Origin: Aliamphritea ceti
GTDB taxonomy: Bacteria; Pseudomonadota; Gammaproteobacteria; Pseudomonadales; Balneatricaceae
NCBI RefSeq assembly: GCF_024347215.1
Contig: NZ_AP025282.1
Span: 3,906,001 to 3,970,000 of the forward strand
Length of the DNA stretch: 64,000 nucleotides
Direction of reading: 5' to 3'
The number at the start of each line of letters is the position of its first letter. The first letter of the stretch is position 1. Below the pieces are notes generated by a model. That model saw only the letters and a list, made by a program, of their open reading frames with translations, was not told the DNA's origin and did no database searches. Shown piece by piece: positions 34,368 through 43,917 of the stretch. A program made the translations under genes and the position numbers.

Positions 34368-35669
34368 TTACTGCGCTGCGGCAAAAGCATCCCGGGTAAA
34401 GTTTTCAATCCCATTCGCTTTGATTAACACATTGTCTTCTATACGAATTCCACCAAAGGGTAGCAAACTCTCGATCAGCGCCCAATCAATCAGCTCTGCC
34501 ACAGGAGACTGGCGTAAGCCATGCAATAAGCTCGGAATAAAATACAAACCTGGCTCAACCGTTAGCACACTGCCTTCTTCCAGCATATCCGCATATCGCA
34601 GGAAAGGATGAGCGGCCGGCGGCTTAGGCTCGGTTGCAAGCTTATCATGCTGCCAGGAACCCACATCATGCACCTGAATTCCCAGTAAATGACCTAAGCC
34701 ATGAGGGAAAAACACACGGGTAACACCTTCATCAAGCTGAGTATCAACCGATGCTCTGACAATACCTGCCTGCTGCAGAATAGCGGCTATTTTTCGATGC
34801 ATACCAATATGTAAATCTACATAACTGATACCTGCACGCATGTCAGACAATGTTCCCAGATGCGCCTGTTCCATTGCCGCTAATAAGTCAGAAAAAACAC
34901 CATCTTCAGCCGCATAAGTACGGGTAATGTCTGCAGCATACCCAAGGTGGCCTGCACCGGCATCAATCAGCAAAGTACGGTGTTTATCCGGTAATCTGCG
35001 ATCCTGCCACTGATAATGCAATACTGCCGCGTGCTCATTTAAGGCAACGATGTTGTCATAAGGTAGCTGCTTTTCGTTGTGTTCTATCGCAGTCAGATAG
35101 CCCTGATGAATCTGAAACTCAGACTCACCGGCCCGGAACCCCTGCTCCGCACGTAAATGCCCCTGCACCGCCAGAATATTCGCTTCACGCAAACATTCAT
35201 GTTCCCACTCCGACTTAACCCGGCGCACCCGATGCAACTGCTGAATCAGTGCCTGCGGATTATGCGTCCAGCTATCCCGGGCAAACGCCGGGAAATGCTC
35301 GACTATCACCGCAAGGTTATCCTGTGTCACCGGCGCGGTATCCTTGATGGCGACAACATCAAACGCCTCAGCCCACCAATCACCTGGTAACTCGGGAGTT
35401 ACATGCCAGAAGTCATCGGCCATAACAAAATACAACAGCGGTTTTTTACCCGGCTGAACCAGTAACCAGCAACCCGGATGCTGAGTCAGAAAAGGTAACC
35501 AGTGCACAAAATTTGGATTAGCCTTATACGTGTGCCCGTAATCATCCTGAAAACGCCGCGAAGAACTACCTGAGCCAATCAGTAATCCATCAAAATCAGC
35601 ATCAGCCAACAGCGACTCTGTCGCCTGCTGCAATCTATCTAAATGAGCAAAATACGCGTGTTGATTCAT
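34368..35669 (-). CDS. pepQ: Xaa-Pro dipeptidase PepQ
   Basis: A 433-residue M24 metallopeptidase, matching E. coli PepQ along its length (DDYGHTYKANPNFVHWLPF, NCWLLV-like segment, YDNIVALNEHAAVLHY). Metal ligands are in LIDAGAGHLGYAADITRT (two Asp), FPHGLGHLLGIQVHDVG (His), TVEPGLYF (Glu) and GGIRIEDNV (Glu). It cleaves dipeptides with C-terminal proline in the cytosol. It overlaps the LysR gene by four bases (ATGA) and follows a peptide-type ABC transporter and an M14 peptidase, which supports a peptide-use role. Confidence 0.93.
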   Translation of the reverse strand: MNQHAYFAHLDRLQQATESLLADADFDGLLIGSGSSSRRFQDDYGHTYKANPNFVHWLPFLTQHPGCWLLVQPGKKPLLYFVMADDFWHVTPELPGDWWAEAFDVVAIKDTAPVTQDNLAVIVEHFPAFARDSWTHNPQALIQQLHRVRRVKSEWEHECLREANILAVQGHLRAEQGFRAGESEFQIHQGYLTAIEHNEKQLPYDNIVALNEHAAVLHYQWQDRRLPDKHRTLLIDAGAGHLGYAADITRTYAAEDGVFSDLLAAMEQAHLGTLSDMRAGISYVDLHIGMHRKIAAILQQAGIVRASVDTQLDEGVTRVFFPHGLGHLLGIQVHDVGSWQHDKLATEPKPPAAHPFLRYADMLEEGSVLTVEPGLYFIPSLLHGLRQSPVAELIDWALIESLLPFGGIRIEDNVLIKANGIENFTRDAFAAAQ

Positions 35670-36640
35670 GAATTAACCGAAACCTTATGATCTGCGCCTG
35701 TCGCCAGCGAAACCTTTTCCAATGGCAAAGTTTTCTGTAAATGCGGCCAGAGTTTTTGTAATTGTTGATTATGATTGTGCTTAGAGCGATATAAACGAAT
35801 CTCTACCGGAATATTCCAGCTCTGATCCGCGGCAAAATCGAGACGGTTATAGCGGAAATTATCTTCCAGTAAACTGGTCGGTAACCAGCCTAGCCCAAAG
35901 CCTTCCTTCACCATCGCTTTAGCGCTCACCGAATTAACATTTTCATTCATAGTCAGAAGATGAGGTGCCGGCTCACAGCGTTGTAAAAAGCTACGGATTA
36001 CCGGCTTAAGAAAAGCATTATCGTGATAACCAATAAATGGAATAGGATGACGTTTGGTACCCGGCAACTGATACAAAGGTTTGCCGTCATCATCCAGTGC
36101 CGTTACCGGCACCAGTTGCTCCTGACAAACCAGAATATGTTCAAAGCGCTCTTCAGACAGTGTCTGTAAAAAATCAATTGTCGGATGCCAGTAGCAAAGC
36201 ACCAAATCACACTCATTGTTACTTAATGCTTCAACGAAATCCGCGCCCATCCAAGTTGTCGACTTCAGGTTATGCACCATGTCGACATCCAGATCTGTTG
36301 CCACCGGCATCAGCCAGGATTTCCAGAACCCGAGACTGAGAGACTGTGTCGCAGCGAATGTCAGCCGGTTACTCTGTTGTTCCAGAATATCTTTACAGCG
36401 GCTTTTAGTATCGTGATGGATACGCGAAATCTGTTCCGCTGAGGCCAGAAACACTTCCCCGGCGGCGGTCAGAGACAGTGGCAAAGTATTACGATCGATG
36501 AGCGTCACACCCATCTCCTCTTCCACTAACTTAATCCGGCGACTCAGGGTTGGCTGGGTAACATTTCGATCGTCTGCTGCACGGGAAAAATTCCTCGTTC
36601 GTGCCAGGGCAATAAAATCTTCCAGCCAGCGAATTTCCAT
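35666..36640 (-). CDS. LysR-family transcriptional regulator
   Basis: A 324-residue LTTR. The N-terminal winged helix EIRWLEDFIALARTRNFSRAADDRNVTQPTLSRRIKLVEEEMG is canonical, and residues ~90-310 form the periplasmic-binding-like effector domain. Unusually, it sits inside a same-strand run: its ATG directly follows the M14 peptidase stop (TAAATG) and its end overlaps pepQ. This implies co-expression with the peptidases and probable control of the whole ABC-peptidase unit. Confidence 0.9.
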   Translation of the reverse strand: MEIRWLEDFIALARTRNFSRAADDRNVTQPTLSRRIKLVEEEMGVTLIDRNTLPLSLTAAGEVFLASAEQISRIHHDTKSRCKDILEQQSNRLTFAATQSLSLGFWKSWLMPVATDLDVDMVHNLKSTTWMGADFVEALSNNECDLVLCYWHPTIDFLQTLSEERFEHILVCQEQLVPVTALDDDGKPLYQLPGTKRHPIPFIGYHDNAFLKPVIRSFLQRCEPAPHLLTMNENVNSVSAKAMVKEGFGLGWLPTSLLEDNFRYNRLDFAADQSWNIPVEIRLYRSKHNHNQQLQKLWPHLQKTLPLEKVSLATGADHKVSVNS

Positions 36641-37795
36641 TTAGCGGACATCTCCGGATGCAGCCTGATCACGCTGCAATAGCCAATCCGCTATAGGATC
36701 CAGTAAGCTCGCGCCTAACCTGGCAGAACGGCCTGCTGACCAACCCTGAATAGGATCTGGCTGCAAGTCATAATCTTTAAACGGCATTTCAAGTGTCATC
36801 GCCGGACAATTATGATGCTGACCTACCCAGTTGGAACACATTGTCAGCGTTTCTTCACCGAACACACCCGGCTCATACCCTCTGTCCATCTGGAAGTCAG
36901 GGTTAGCTGTCATCAGTACTTCCTGAAAACGCTGCTCCGCTGCCAGTACGGCCTCATCTGTATTGGGAATACCTTCCTGACCAGCAATAAAGTTACAGGG
37001 CAGCGCTTCGTCACCATGAATGTCCAGATGCAGATCAACCCCTGTCTGAGCCATTTGCTGGCGTACCAGATATACCTCGGGACTTTGCTCCATGGATGGT
37101 TCCATCCATTCGCGATTGAGGTTTATACCGGCTGCATTGGTACGTAAATGCCCACGCACTGAGCCGTCCGGATTCATATTCGGCACGACATAAAACACCA
37201 GTTGCTGGCTCAAACGACGGGCCTGTGCATCTTCATTATCAAACAGACGCTCTAACAGTCCTTCCACCAGCCACTCAGCCATGGTTTCGCCCGGATGCTG
37301 CCGGGAAGTAACCCAAACAGCTGCTTTGGCAACAGCCGGATTCCCCACCACTAACATATCCAGATCGCGGCCATCCAGCGTTTGTCCCAGACGAACACTT
37401 CGACAATTCCCATGCTGCTCCGCCCAGGCGAGCATATCCAAATGCCGCTCGTAACTATAGGGTGCGAAATAGGCGTAATACAGACTATTAGTCTGTGGCC
37501 GATGCTCAATGACCAGTTCACCATTTTCGTAACTGGTTGGTACTCTGAACCAGTGCTCCCGGTCATAGGAAGCAACTGCCTGATAGTCTTCCCAACCATC
37601 AACATATGCAGCTTCATTTGCATTCAGTAAGCGCATTCGCAGATTCTCACCTGCAGCTCCCTGAACACGGTAATAAAACCACTGAAAAAAATCAGACTGA
37701 TAATCACGGCGGATATTCAGCTGAACATCAGCAGGATTACGCTGATCAACCACCTCGATATTACCCGCGTCAAACGCGCAGCTAACGGTAAGCAT
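36641..37795 (-). CDS. M14-family zinc carboxypeptidase (cytosolic CCP-like)
   Basis: A 384-residue protein with an N-terminal beta domain (residues ~1-115, with FFQWFYYRVQG) and a zinc carboxypeptidase domain. Zinc ligands are His167 and Glu170 (RQHPGE) and a His in DLHLDIHGDE (256 or 260); NR at 227-228 is a substrate site and TLEMPF near the C terminus holds the general-base Glu. This is the M14D/cytosolic carboxypeptidase type, whose eukaryotic members remove glutamate side chains. No signal peptide, so it acts in the cytosol. It is 66 bases after the ABC genes. Substrate unknown. Confidence 0.88.
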   Translation of the reverse strand: MLTVSCAFDAGNIEVVDQRNPADVQLNIRRDYQSDFFQWFYYRVQGAAGENLRMRLLNANEAAYVDGWEDYQAVASYDREHWFRVPTSYENGELVIEHRPQTNSLYYAYFAPYSYERHLDMLAWAEQHGNCRSVRLGQTLDGRDLDMLVVGNPAVAKAAVWVTSRQHPGETMAEWLVEGLLERLFDNEDAQARRLSQQLVFYVVPNMNPDGSVRGHLRTNAAGINLNREWMEPSMEQSPEVYLVRQQMAQTGVDLHLDIHGDEALPCNFIAGQEGIPNTDEAVLAAEQRFQEVLMTANPDFQMDRGYEPGVFGEETLTMCSNWVGQHHNCPAMTLEMPFKDYDLQPDPIQGWSAGRSARLGASLLDPIADWLLQRDQAASGDVR

Positions 37796-37861
37796 AATCG
37801 TTATTCTCTTTGGCTAGGCTCAAGTGTGATATACGTGTTTCAGAATAGATATTATGACGTA

Positions 37862-38905
37862 TTAATCGATACGCTGCTCTTCTACTGCGTGACAGGCTAC
37901 TTTAACACCGCCATCTGTTGACATAAGCAGGGGTTTTTCTTCCCGACAACGGTCATTAGCATAAGGGCAACGGCCATGAAATACACAACCACTCGGCAGG
38001 TTTACAGGTGTCGATACCTCACCCTGCAGTTTAATGTGATTCGGCCGGTCATCCGCCAGCTTCGGAATCGCTGACAACAACGCCTTAGTATAAGGATGGC
38101 GCGGCTGGTCGAATACTGTATGACTATCACCAATCTCGCACAGCGTCCCCAGATACATAACCGCCACCCGGGTCCCAAAATGCTCAACCACCGACAAATC
38201 ATGGGTGATAAACATATAAGTCAGGTCACGTTTTTCCTGAGCGTCCATCATCAGGTTCAGAACCTGCGCCTGAATAGACACATCCAGTGCCGAGATTGGC
38301 TCATCGGCAACGATAAATTCAGGATCAACGGCAAGTGCACGGGCGATACTGATTCGCTGACGCTGGCCACCTGAAAACTCATGTGGGAAACGTACACCCC
38401 AACTCGGATCAACCCCTACAGAATGCATAACTTCATGCACCTTGTCGCGCACTTCCATGCGCGTCCACTTAGGATTATGAAACTTCACCGGCTCAGATAA
38501 GGTTTCATTGATGGTCATCCGCGGATTTAGCGAAGCAAACGGATTCTGGAAAATCATCTGCATTCTTTTGCGATATGGCAGCATTTGCTGGGCAGATAAA
38601 TTATCGATCCGCTGACCGTCATAGCTGACCGTACCGCCACTTGGCTCCAGCAGGCCCATTACTGTGCGGGCAACGGTTGATTTACCACAACCGGATTCAC
38701 CCACAACGCAAAGCGCTTCACCTTTGTAGATATCCAGATCCACACCGTTAATGGCGTGAACAAACTCCTGATGCCGCTTGATCTTACCGCCTTCAAAACG
38801 CAACTGATCGAGAAAATCACCAGAAATAGAAAACCGTTTATACAGATCACGGACCTGTAGCAATGACTGCTTTGATTCTTGTGCTGACACCCTAAGCTCC
38901 TTCAT
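37862..38905 (-). CDS. Oligopeptide-type ABC transporter ATP-binding protein (DppF/OppF-like)
   Basis: A 347-residue ATPase with Walker A GESGCGKST, signature FSGGQRQR, Walker B FIVADEPISALD and the C-terminal oligo/dipeptide motif (GCVFHGRCPYANDRCREEKP), whose cysteines bind an Fe-S cluster in some relatives. It pairs with the DppD-like subunit, whose gene end it overlaps by 14 bases. Last gene of the five-gene transporter set. Confidence 0.92.
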   Translation of the reverse strand: MKELRVSAQESKQSLLQVRDLYKRFSISGDFLDQLRFEGGKIKRHQEFVHAINGVDLDIYKGEALCVVGESGCGKSTVARTVMGLLEPSGGTVSYDGQRIDNLSAQQMLPYRKRMQMIFQNPFASLNPRMTINETLSEPVKFHNPKWTRMEVRDKVHEVMHSVGVDPSWGVRFPHEFSGGQRQRISIARALAVDPEFIVADEPISALDVSIQAQVLNLMMDAQEKRDLTYMFITHDLSVVEHFGTRVAVMYLGTLCEIGDSHTVFDQPRHPYTKALLSAIPKLADDRPNHIKLQGEVSTPVNLPSGCVFHGRCPYANDRCREEKPLLMSTDGGVKVACHAVEEQRID

Positions 38906-39890
38906 CCTGCGCTTTGTCTTTCGACTGCGCGACCAACTCTTCGACCATATGACACGCCACCAGACAACCGCCAGAACGGGTAAAGTCGGGAATTACTTCG
39001 CAACGCGAAGAGGCATAGTCACAACGGTTACTGAAAGCGCACCCCTTCGGGATCGCCTGCAACGTCGGCATAGAGCCGCGAATCTGCTGCAAACGCTCAC
39101 CACGTACGCCCATTTGTGGCAGAGCATTAATTAAGCCCTGGGTATAAGGATGCTGAGCATCATTAATAATTTCTTTGGTAGGCCCTTGCTCGATAACCCG
39201 TCCGGCATACATAACCATAGTGCGCTGAGTCACCTGAGAAACCACACCCAGATCATGCGTAATCAGAATCAGTGCAACGTTATTACGCTCACACAACTCC
39301 AACATCAGCTCCATGATCTCGGCCTGAATAGTCACATCCAGGGCAGTTGTCGGTTCATCGGCAATAATCAGATCCGGATCCATCAACAGACCGATCGCGA
39401 TAACTATTCGCTGACGCATCCCTCCAGACAACTCATGCGGATACTGATCCAGGCGTGTTTCCGGAGACGGAATCTGAACCTGCATCAGCTTCTGCAAGGC
39501 TATTTTACGTGCTGCAGCCTTGCTTATTTTCCGGTGGGCTAACAAACACTCAATCATCTGATTGCCAATCGTCAGTACCGGATTCAGCGTCATCATCGGA
39601 TCCTGGAAGATCATCGCAATACGATTACCACGGATGGTACGCATGGATTTATCATCCAGATTCTGCAGACTCTGGCCTTCGAAGCTGACATCCCCGGCAG
39701 AAATATGGCCTGGCTGGGAAATAAGGTTAAGGATGGAGAACCCCAGTACGGATTTACCGGCACCGGACTCACCTACCACACCGATACGCTCACCGCGTTC
39801 CAGCGAAAAGTTAATATCGTGCAGGGCTTTAACAGCGCCGCTGCGCAAACCAAAACTGACTTCTAAATTTTTAACGTCTAATAATGCCAT
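38892..39890 (-). CDS. Oligopeptide-type ABC transporter ATP-binding protein (DppD/OppD-like)
   Basis: A 332-residue ATPase with Walker A GESGAGKS, signature LSGGMRQR, Walker B IIADEPTTALD, and the C-terminal cysteine motif GCAFSNRCDYASSRC. It would energise import with the DppF-like subunit on the cytosolic face. It starts four bases after the DppC-like gene. Confidence 0.92.
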   Translation of the reverse strand: MALLDVKNLEVSFGLRSGAVKALHDINFSLERGERIGVVGESGAGKSVLGFSILNLISQPGHISAGDVSFEGQSLQNLDDKSMRTIRGNRIAMIFQDPMMTLNPVLTIGNQMIECLLAHRKISKAAARKIALQKLMQVQIPSPETRLDQYPHELSGGMRQRIVIAIGLLMDPDLIIADEPTTALDVTIQAEIMELMLELCERNNVALILITHDLGVVSQVTQRTMVMYAGRVIEQGPTKEIINDAQHPYTQGLINALPQMGVRGERLQQIRGSMPTLQAIPKGCAFSNRCDYASSRCEVIPDFTRSGGCLVACHMVEELVAQSKDKAQDEGA

Positions 39891-39894
39891 TGGC

Positions 39895-40848
39895 TTACCC
39901 CTTATAAAGCTTCGGGTTCAGAACATCACGCAGCCAATCGCCCAGTAAATTCATTACCAGCACCAGCACCACTAACACCACGCCCGGAATCACAGTGATC
40001 CACCAGATACCGGAGAAGATAAACTCAAAACCACCAGAGATCAGCGAGCCAAGCGACGGCTGAGAAACCGGCATTCCCAGCCCCAGGAATGATAACGCTG
40101 CCTCAGAGATAATCGCGTTCGCGACCTGAACAGTGGATATAACCAAAATCGGTGACAGCGTATTTGGCAGAATATGGCGGAACATAATCCGTGGCGCTCT
40201 TAAGCCCATCACCCGGGCAGCATCCACGTATTCTTTCTCTTTTTCCGCCAGTACTGAAGCACGAACAGTTCGAGCATATTGCGGCCATTCAGCGATACCT
40301 ATCACCAGAATCAGCATGACCATCGCCAGATCCTGATACAACTGTGTACCAAACGTTGCCTGGAAAACAGCCAGTACAACAATCGCGACCATCATGGTTG
40401 AAAATGACAATTGTACGTCAGCCATACGCATCAGCAGACTATCGACTTTACCGCCGACATAACCAGCTATAAGACCAATACAAATACCCAAAAAAGCTTG
40501 CAGGATTACTGCACAAATACCAATTGTCAGTGAAACCCGGGTACCGTAAAGAATCGTTGACCAAAGATCACGCCCCTGAGCATCGGTGCCTAGCCAGAAG
40601 TCGGCCTCGCCTTCTTCCTGCCAACTCGGCGGCAACTCAGAATTCATGATATCGATTGACGCCGGATCATATGGATTAAACGGTGCCAGCAATGGCGCCA
40701 GCAATGCCATAATCACGTACGCGATAAAGACCATAAAGCTCAGCTGAGCGACGCGGTCAATTTTAAAACTGTGCCAGAAATGCGATTTTAAGAATCGCTG
40801 CATCATGGTTGGCGCTTCATCCGCCAGTGCAGAAGATGTCTGAGTCAT
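39895..40848 (-). CDS. Oligopeptide-type ABC permease (DppC-like)
   Basis: A 317-residue inner-membrane permease with an N-terminal helix and five core helices. The N-terminal OppC region (SFMVFIAYVIMALLAPLLAPFNPYD) and the EAA-type coupling loop (EYVDAARVMGLRAPRIMFRHILPN) are present. It forms the channel with the DppB-like subunit, encoded two bases upstream. Confidence 0.92.
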   Translation of the reverse strand: MTQTSSALADEAPTMMQRFLKSHFWHSFKIDRVAQLSFMVFIAYVIMALLAPLLAPFNPYDPASIDIMNSELPPSWQEEGEADFWLGTDAQGRDLWSTILYGTRVSLTIGICAVILQAFLGICIGLIAGYVGGKVDSLLMRMADVQLSFSTMMVAIVVLAVFQATFGTQLYQDLAMVMLILVIGIAEWPQYARTVRASVLAEKEKEYVDAARVMGLRAPRIMFRHILPNTLSPILVISTVQVANAIISEAALSFLGLGMPVSQPSLGSLISGGFEFIFSGIWWITVIPGVVLVVLVLVMNLLGDWLRDVLNPKLYKG

Positions 40849-40850
40849 AC

Positions 40851-41825
40851 TTATTTGCCCCCAAACAGTTTCACGGTTGGATTCACCAAACCATAAATCA
40901 AATCAACAATCGTGTTGGTGATAACGAAAATCGCACCAACTACTATTAAGTAAGCCACAATCAGCGGCGTATCTACCCGGTTTACAGCTTCAAGAAACAG
41001 GAAGCCCATTCCCGGCCACTGGAATACCGTTTCTGTCAAAATGGTATAAGCCACCATAGTGCCAATCTGTACACCCCCTACGGTAATAACCGGCAACATC
41101 GTATTTTTTAACGCATGCAAAAAATAAATACGGCTTGGCGACAGGCCTTTTGCCCGGGCAAACTTTACGTACTCAGACTGCAGCACTTCCATCATTTCTG
41201 AGCGGATCAAACGGATAAACAGCGGCAGCATAATGGATGCAAGCGTGATACATGGCAGCACCAGATGCCTCAACCCATCGGTGGTCGCAAAAGCGGTATC
41301 CCAGCCAAATACATGGCCAACTTCACCACGGCCAAATGAAGGCATCCAGCCAAGCTCTATGGAAAACAGATAAATCAGACCAATTGCTGTCAGGAAAACG
41401 GGAATTGATATACCTACAGTACTGAACCCCATAACGGCTTTAGAAAACAAACTGCGAGGTTTAATTGCGGCATATACGCCCAGCGGGACAGAAAACCCAA
41501 CAATAATAAGCGTCGCACCAAACACCAGATCCATGGTGGCGGGAAGCTTCGTTAAAATTACCTGCAAGGCAGGCTCTTTAAAGAAGTAAGAGGTTCCCAA
41601 GTCACCCTGTACGGCATTTTCAGCAAACCGAAGATAACGTTCCAGGAACGGGTCATTAAGCCCAAGCTCATCACGCAGCGCCTGGCGCTCCTCTTCCGAT
41701 ACCGATTGACCCACCAGTTCCCGCAAAGGGTCACCCAGGTTGTCCTGTATCGAAAAACTGATGATGCTGATTACAAACATCACCACGATAGCTTGTGCTA
41801 AGCGTTTGATTAAAAAAGCGAACAT
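40851..41825 (-). CDS. Oligopeptide-type ABC permease (DppB-like)
   Basis: A 324-residue permease of the DppB/OppB type: MFAFLIKRLAQAIVVMFVISIISF start helix, DPLRELVGQ periplasmic loop, and the coupling loop EYVKFARAKGLSPSRIYFLHALKN. Six membrane helices are expected. It lies downstream of the binding-protein gene, separated by 159 bases that hold a stable hairpin. Confidence 0.92.
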   Translation of the reverse strand: MFAFLIKRLAQAIVVMFVISIISFSIQDNLGDPLRELVGQSVSEEERQALRDELGLNDPFLERYLRFAENAVQGDLGTSYFFKEPALQVILTKLPATMDLVFGATLIIVGFSVPLGVYAAIKPRSLFSKAVMGFSTVGISIPVFLTAIGLIYLFSIELGWMPSFGRGEVGHVFGWDTAFATTDGLRHLVLPCITLASIMLPLFIRLIRSEMMEVLQSEYVKFARAKGLSPSRIYFLHALKNTMLPVITVGGVQIGTMVAYTILTETVFQWPGMGFLFLEAVNRVDTPLIVAYLIVVGAIFVITNTIVDLIYGLVNPTVKLFGGK

Positions 41826-41924
41826 ATAAATTCAGCCTGCAAACATAAGTATTTCTGGACGAGCACGGTCGGACCCGGCCAGCGAGTAGTTATAATTTCA
41901 ATAGTTTATCTGATCAGGAATGAA

Positions 41925-41953
41925 GGGCTCAATTCATTTGGCGAATTGAGCCC
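41925..41953 (-). terminator. Stem-loop after binding-protein gene
   Basis: Perfect 11-bp inverted repeat GGGCTCAATTC / GAATTGAGCCC with a seven-base loop, 32 bases after the SBP stop and before the permease gene. The downstream side lacks a T-run, so it more likely stabilises the SBP mRNA or causes partial termination than stops transcription fully. Confidence 0.6.
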
Positions 41954-41984
41954 TCAGTCGCAGCACTAAGCTGCAGACAGTGAC

Positions 41985-43541
41985 TTAGCGTTTAATAACC
42001 AGGTCACCCAGGTACGGGAAGTTCATCTTGTTAACAACCGGCTCAATCTCTACACCCTTAGCAGATGCCCAAGCCAGGTTCTGCCAGTGCAGTGGGATGA
42101 AAGCAGCATCGTCGTACAGCAGCTTCTCGATATTCTGCATCAGCGCAGCACGCTTAGCAGGATCAGTTTCGACGTTAGCCTGTGCCATCAGCTTGTCAGC
42201 TTCTGGATTACAGTAGTTACCACTGTTGTACTGACCCAGGCCAGAGTCCGCATCCGGACATGCAGACAGGAACTCATAGAAGTTATTGGAATCTTCGGTA
42301 TCCGCGTGCCAGCCAATCATCATAATATCAGCAGCGCGCTCATCAAAGGTTGGCCAGTACTGTGCTTTTGGCATGGTTTTCAGGTCAACAGTGATACCCA
42401 CTTTAGCCAGCATAGAAACAACTGCCTGAGCGATCTTCTCATCGTTTACATAACGGTTATTAGGCGCCATCATCGTCAGCGTCAAACCATCAGCATAGCC
42501 TGCTTCCTTCATCAGCTCTTTAGCTTTCTTAAGGTCGTAGCGTGGTTTCAGATCTGGGTTATAACCCAGGTAACCTTCAGGGCTCATCTGCGCAGCAGGT
42601 GTTGCGAAACCACGCATGATCTTCTTAACAATACCTTCCTGGTTGATCGCATGTACGATTGCCTGACGGACACGTACGTCTTTCAGTGCTTCAACACGGT
42701 TCTGATTCATCTGGAACGTGATGATACGGGTACCCGGCATAGTCACCAGATCAACCTTACCATTACCGTCGATACGCTTATGGTCAGTTGGTGGTACTGG
42801 CATGATGAAATCAACGTCACCAGACAGCAAAGCAGCTACACGGGTAGGCGCTTCTTTGATCGGCGTCAGAACGATTTTATCAACGTTACCTTTGGAATCT
42901 TTATCCCAGTAATCAGCATTACGGGCAAACTCAGTACGGACACCCTGCTCACGGGAAACAACAGTGAACGGACCAGTACCGGAAATGTTACGGGATGCAA
43001 AAGAGTTGCCGTGCTTAACCAGCATATCTTTTGCGTTGCCGTTTTCGTCTTCACCAGAATAGAACTTGCTGTCCATCGGGAAGATGTACGTCGCGTTGTT
43101 CAGAACCAGCGGGAATGGCTCTTTGGTAACCAGATCAAAAGTCAGATCATCAACAACATTCACACCTTCGAATGCAGCAAAGATACCTTTAAAGTCAGGA
43201 GAATTTTTAAGACGCTCAAAAGTAAACTCAACATCTTTTGCAGTCAGCGCGTTACCGGAATGGAACTTTACTCCATCACGCAGTGTGAAACGCACGGTTT
43301 TATCATCAACACGTTCCCAGCTTTTAGCCAGACGCGGCTCAAAGCCCAGATTCCGGTCCCAGCGAATCAGTGGGTCAAATGCCATGTGGGAAAGCTGCAA
43401 CATACCGCCGGAAAGCTGCTCATGAATATCAAGTGTTACCGGGTCAGCATCATATGCCATCTTCAAGGTTTCAGCCTGCAGCGCAGTCGCTGACATACTG
43501 AGCAATGCACCGGCAAGTAAACTTGCTGTTCTCTTCATCAT
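41985..43541 (-). CDS. ABC transporter substrate-binding protein (SBP_bac_5, DppA-like)
   Basis: A 518-residue periplasmic binding protein. The signal peptide (MMKRTASLLAGALLSMSATALQA) ends near residue 23; the mature protein has the SBP_bac_5 pattern: DPVTLDIHEQLSGGMLQLSHMAFDPLIRWD, VKFHSGNALTAKDVEFTFERL, and VRQAIVHAINQE. It captures the ligand for the Dpp-like ABC genes downstream. The ATG pair at 43541/43538 has AGGA about nine bases upstream. The ligand may be a peptide, but this family also binds opines, glutathione and nickel chelates. Two GTATAC sites lie upstream. Confidence 0.92.
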   Translation of the reverse strand: MMKRTASLLAGALLSMSATALQAETLKMAYDADPVTLDIHEQLSGGMLQLSHMAFDPLIRWDRNLGFEPRLAKSWERVDDKTVRFTLRDGVKFHSGNALTAKDVEFTFERLKNSPDFKGIFAAFEGVNVVDDLTFDLVTKEPFPLVLNNATYIFPMDSKFYSGEDENGNAKDMLVKHGNSFASRNISGTGPFTVVSREQGVRTEFARNADYWDKDSKGNVDKIVLTPIKEAPTRVAALLSGDVDFIMPVPPTDHKRIDGNGKVDLVTMPGTRIITFQMNQNRVEALKDVRVRQAIVHAINQEGIVKKIMRGFATPAAQMSPEGYLGYNPDLKPRYDLKKAKELMKEAGYADGLTLTMMAPNNRYVNDEKIAQAVVSMLAKVGITVDLKTMPKAQYWPTFDERAADIMMIGWHADTEDSNNFYEFLSACPDADSGLGQYNSGNYCNPEADKLMAQANVETDPAKRAALMQNIEKLLYDDAAFIPLHWQNLAWASAKGVEIEPVVNKMNFPYLGDLVIKR

Positions 43542-43917
43542 GGGAATAAGTCCTATCAAGGTTTCATTGTTATTCTTATGGAGCCGCTAACCGACCCCTG
43601 AGGGTTTAACCCTTCTTGTCTAGCAATACAGCCTAACCAAGCCCTTGATTTTCACCAATCGAAATACTAACTACCCCTATACAGGATACGTATGCAGTCA
43701 CTATTCATAATATGTATACCTATCACGTATACAGCATTTGAACAATCTTAATGAGACATAATAAAAAACAATAGAATCAACGATATAGAGACATGATGGG
43801 CAAGAAAAAAACACATCTATCTCATTCGGAAGTAGTCACTGTTTGCAGGCAGCAGATGAAGAGCAACTTTTTACTCTTTAAAGAAAAAATAACCATCAAA
43901 AAATTATATTACTGTCT
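43542..43917. other. Intergenic regulatory region
   Basis: This 376-bp stretch between two minus-strand genes has no credible gene. It contains two GTATAC cores 13 bases apart (43714-43719 and 43727-43732) about 175 bases before the binding-protein gene and is A/T-rich near 43750-43910. Confidence 0.55.
43712..43735. promoter_or_regulatory. Tandem GTATAC operator candidates
   Basis: ATGTATACC and CGTATACAG, centre to centre 13 bp, match the core of the sites at 44666, 46207 and 52208. Likely target of an FCD GntR regulator such as the one at 52490-53188; binding is inferred. Confidence 0.45.

Noticed and set aside
42087..43493. 468-codon open frame on the plus strand, antisense to the ABC binding protein gene
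   Set aside because: It lies wholly opposite a gene with clear family motifs and a signal peptide; the translation is His/Cys/Arg-rich without domains. Long shadow frames are expected opposite coding DNA of this codon use.
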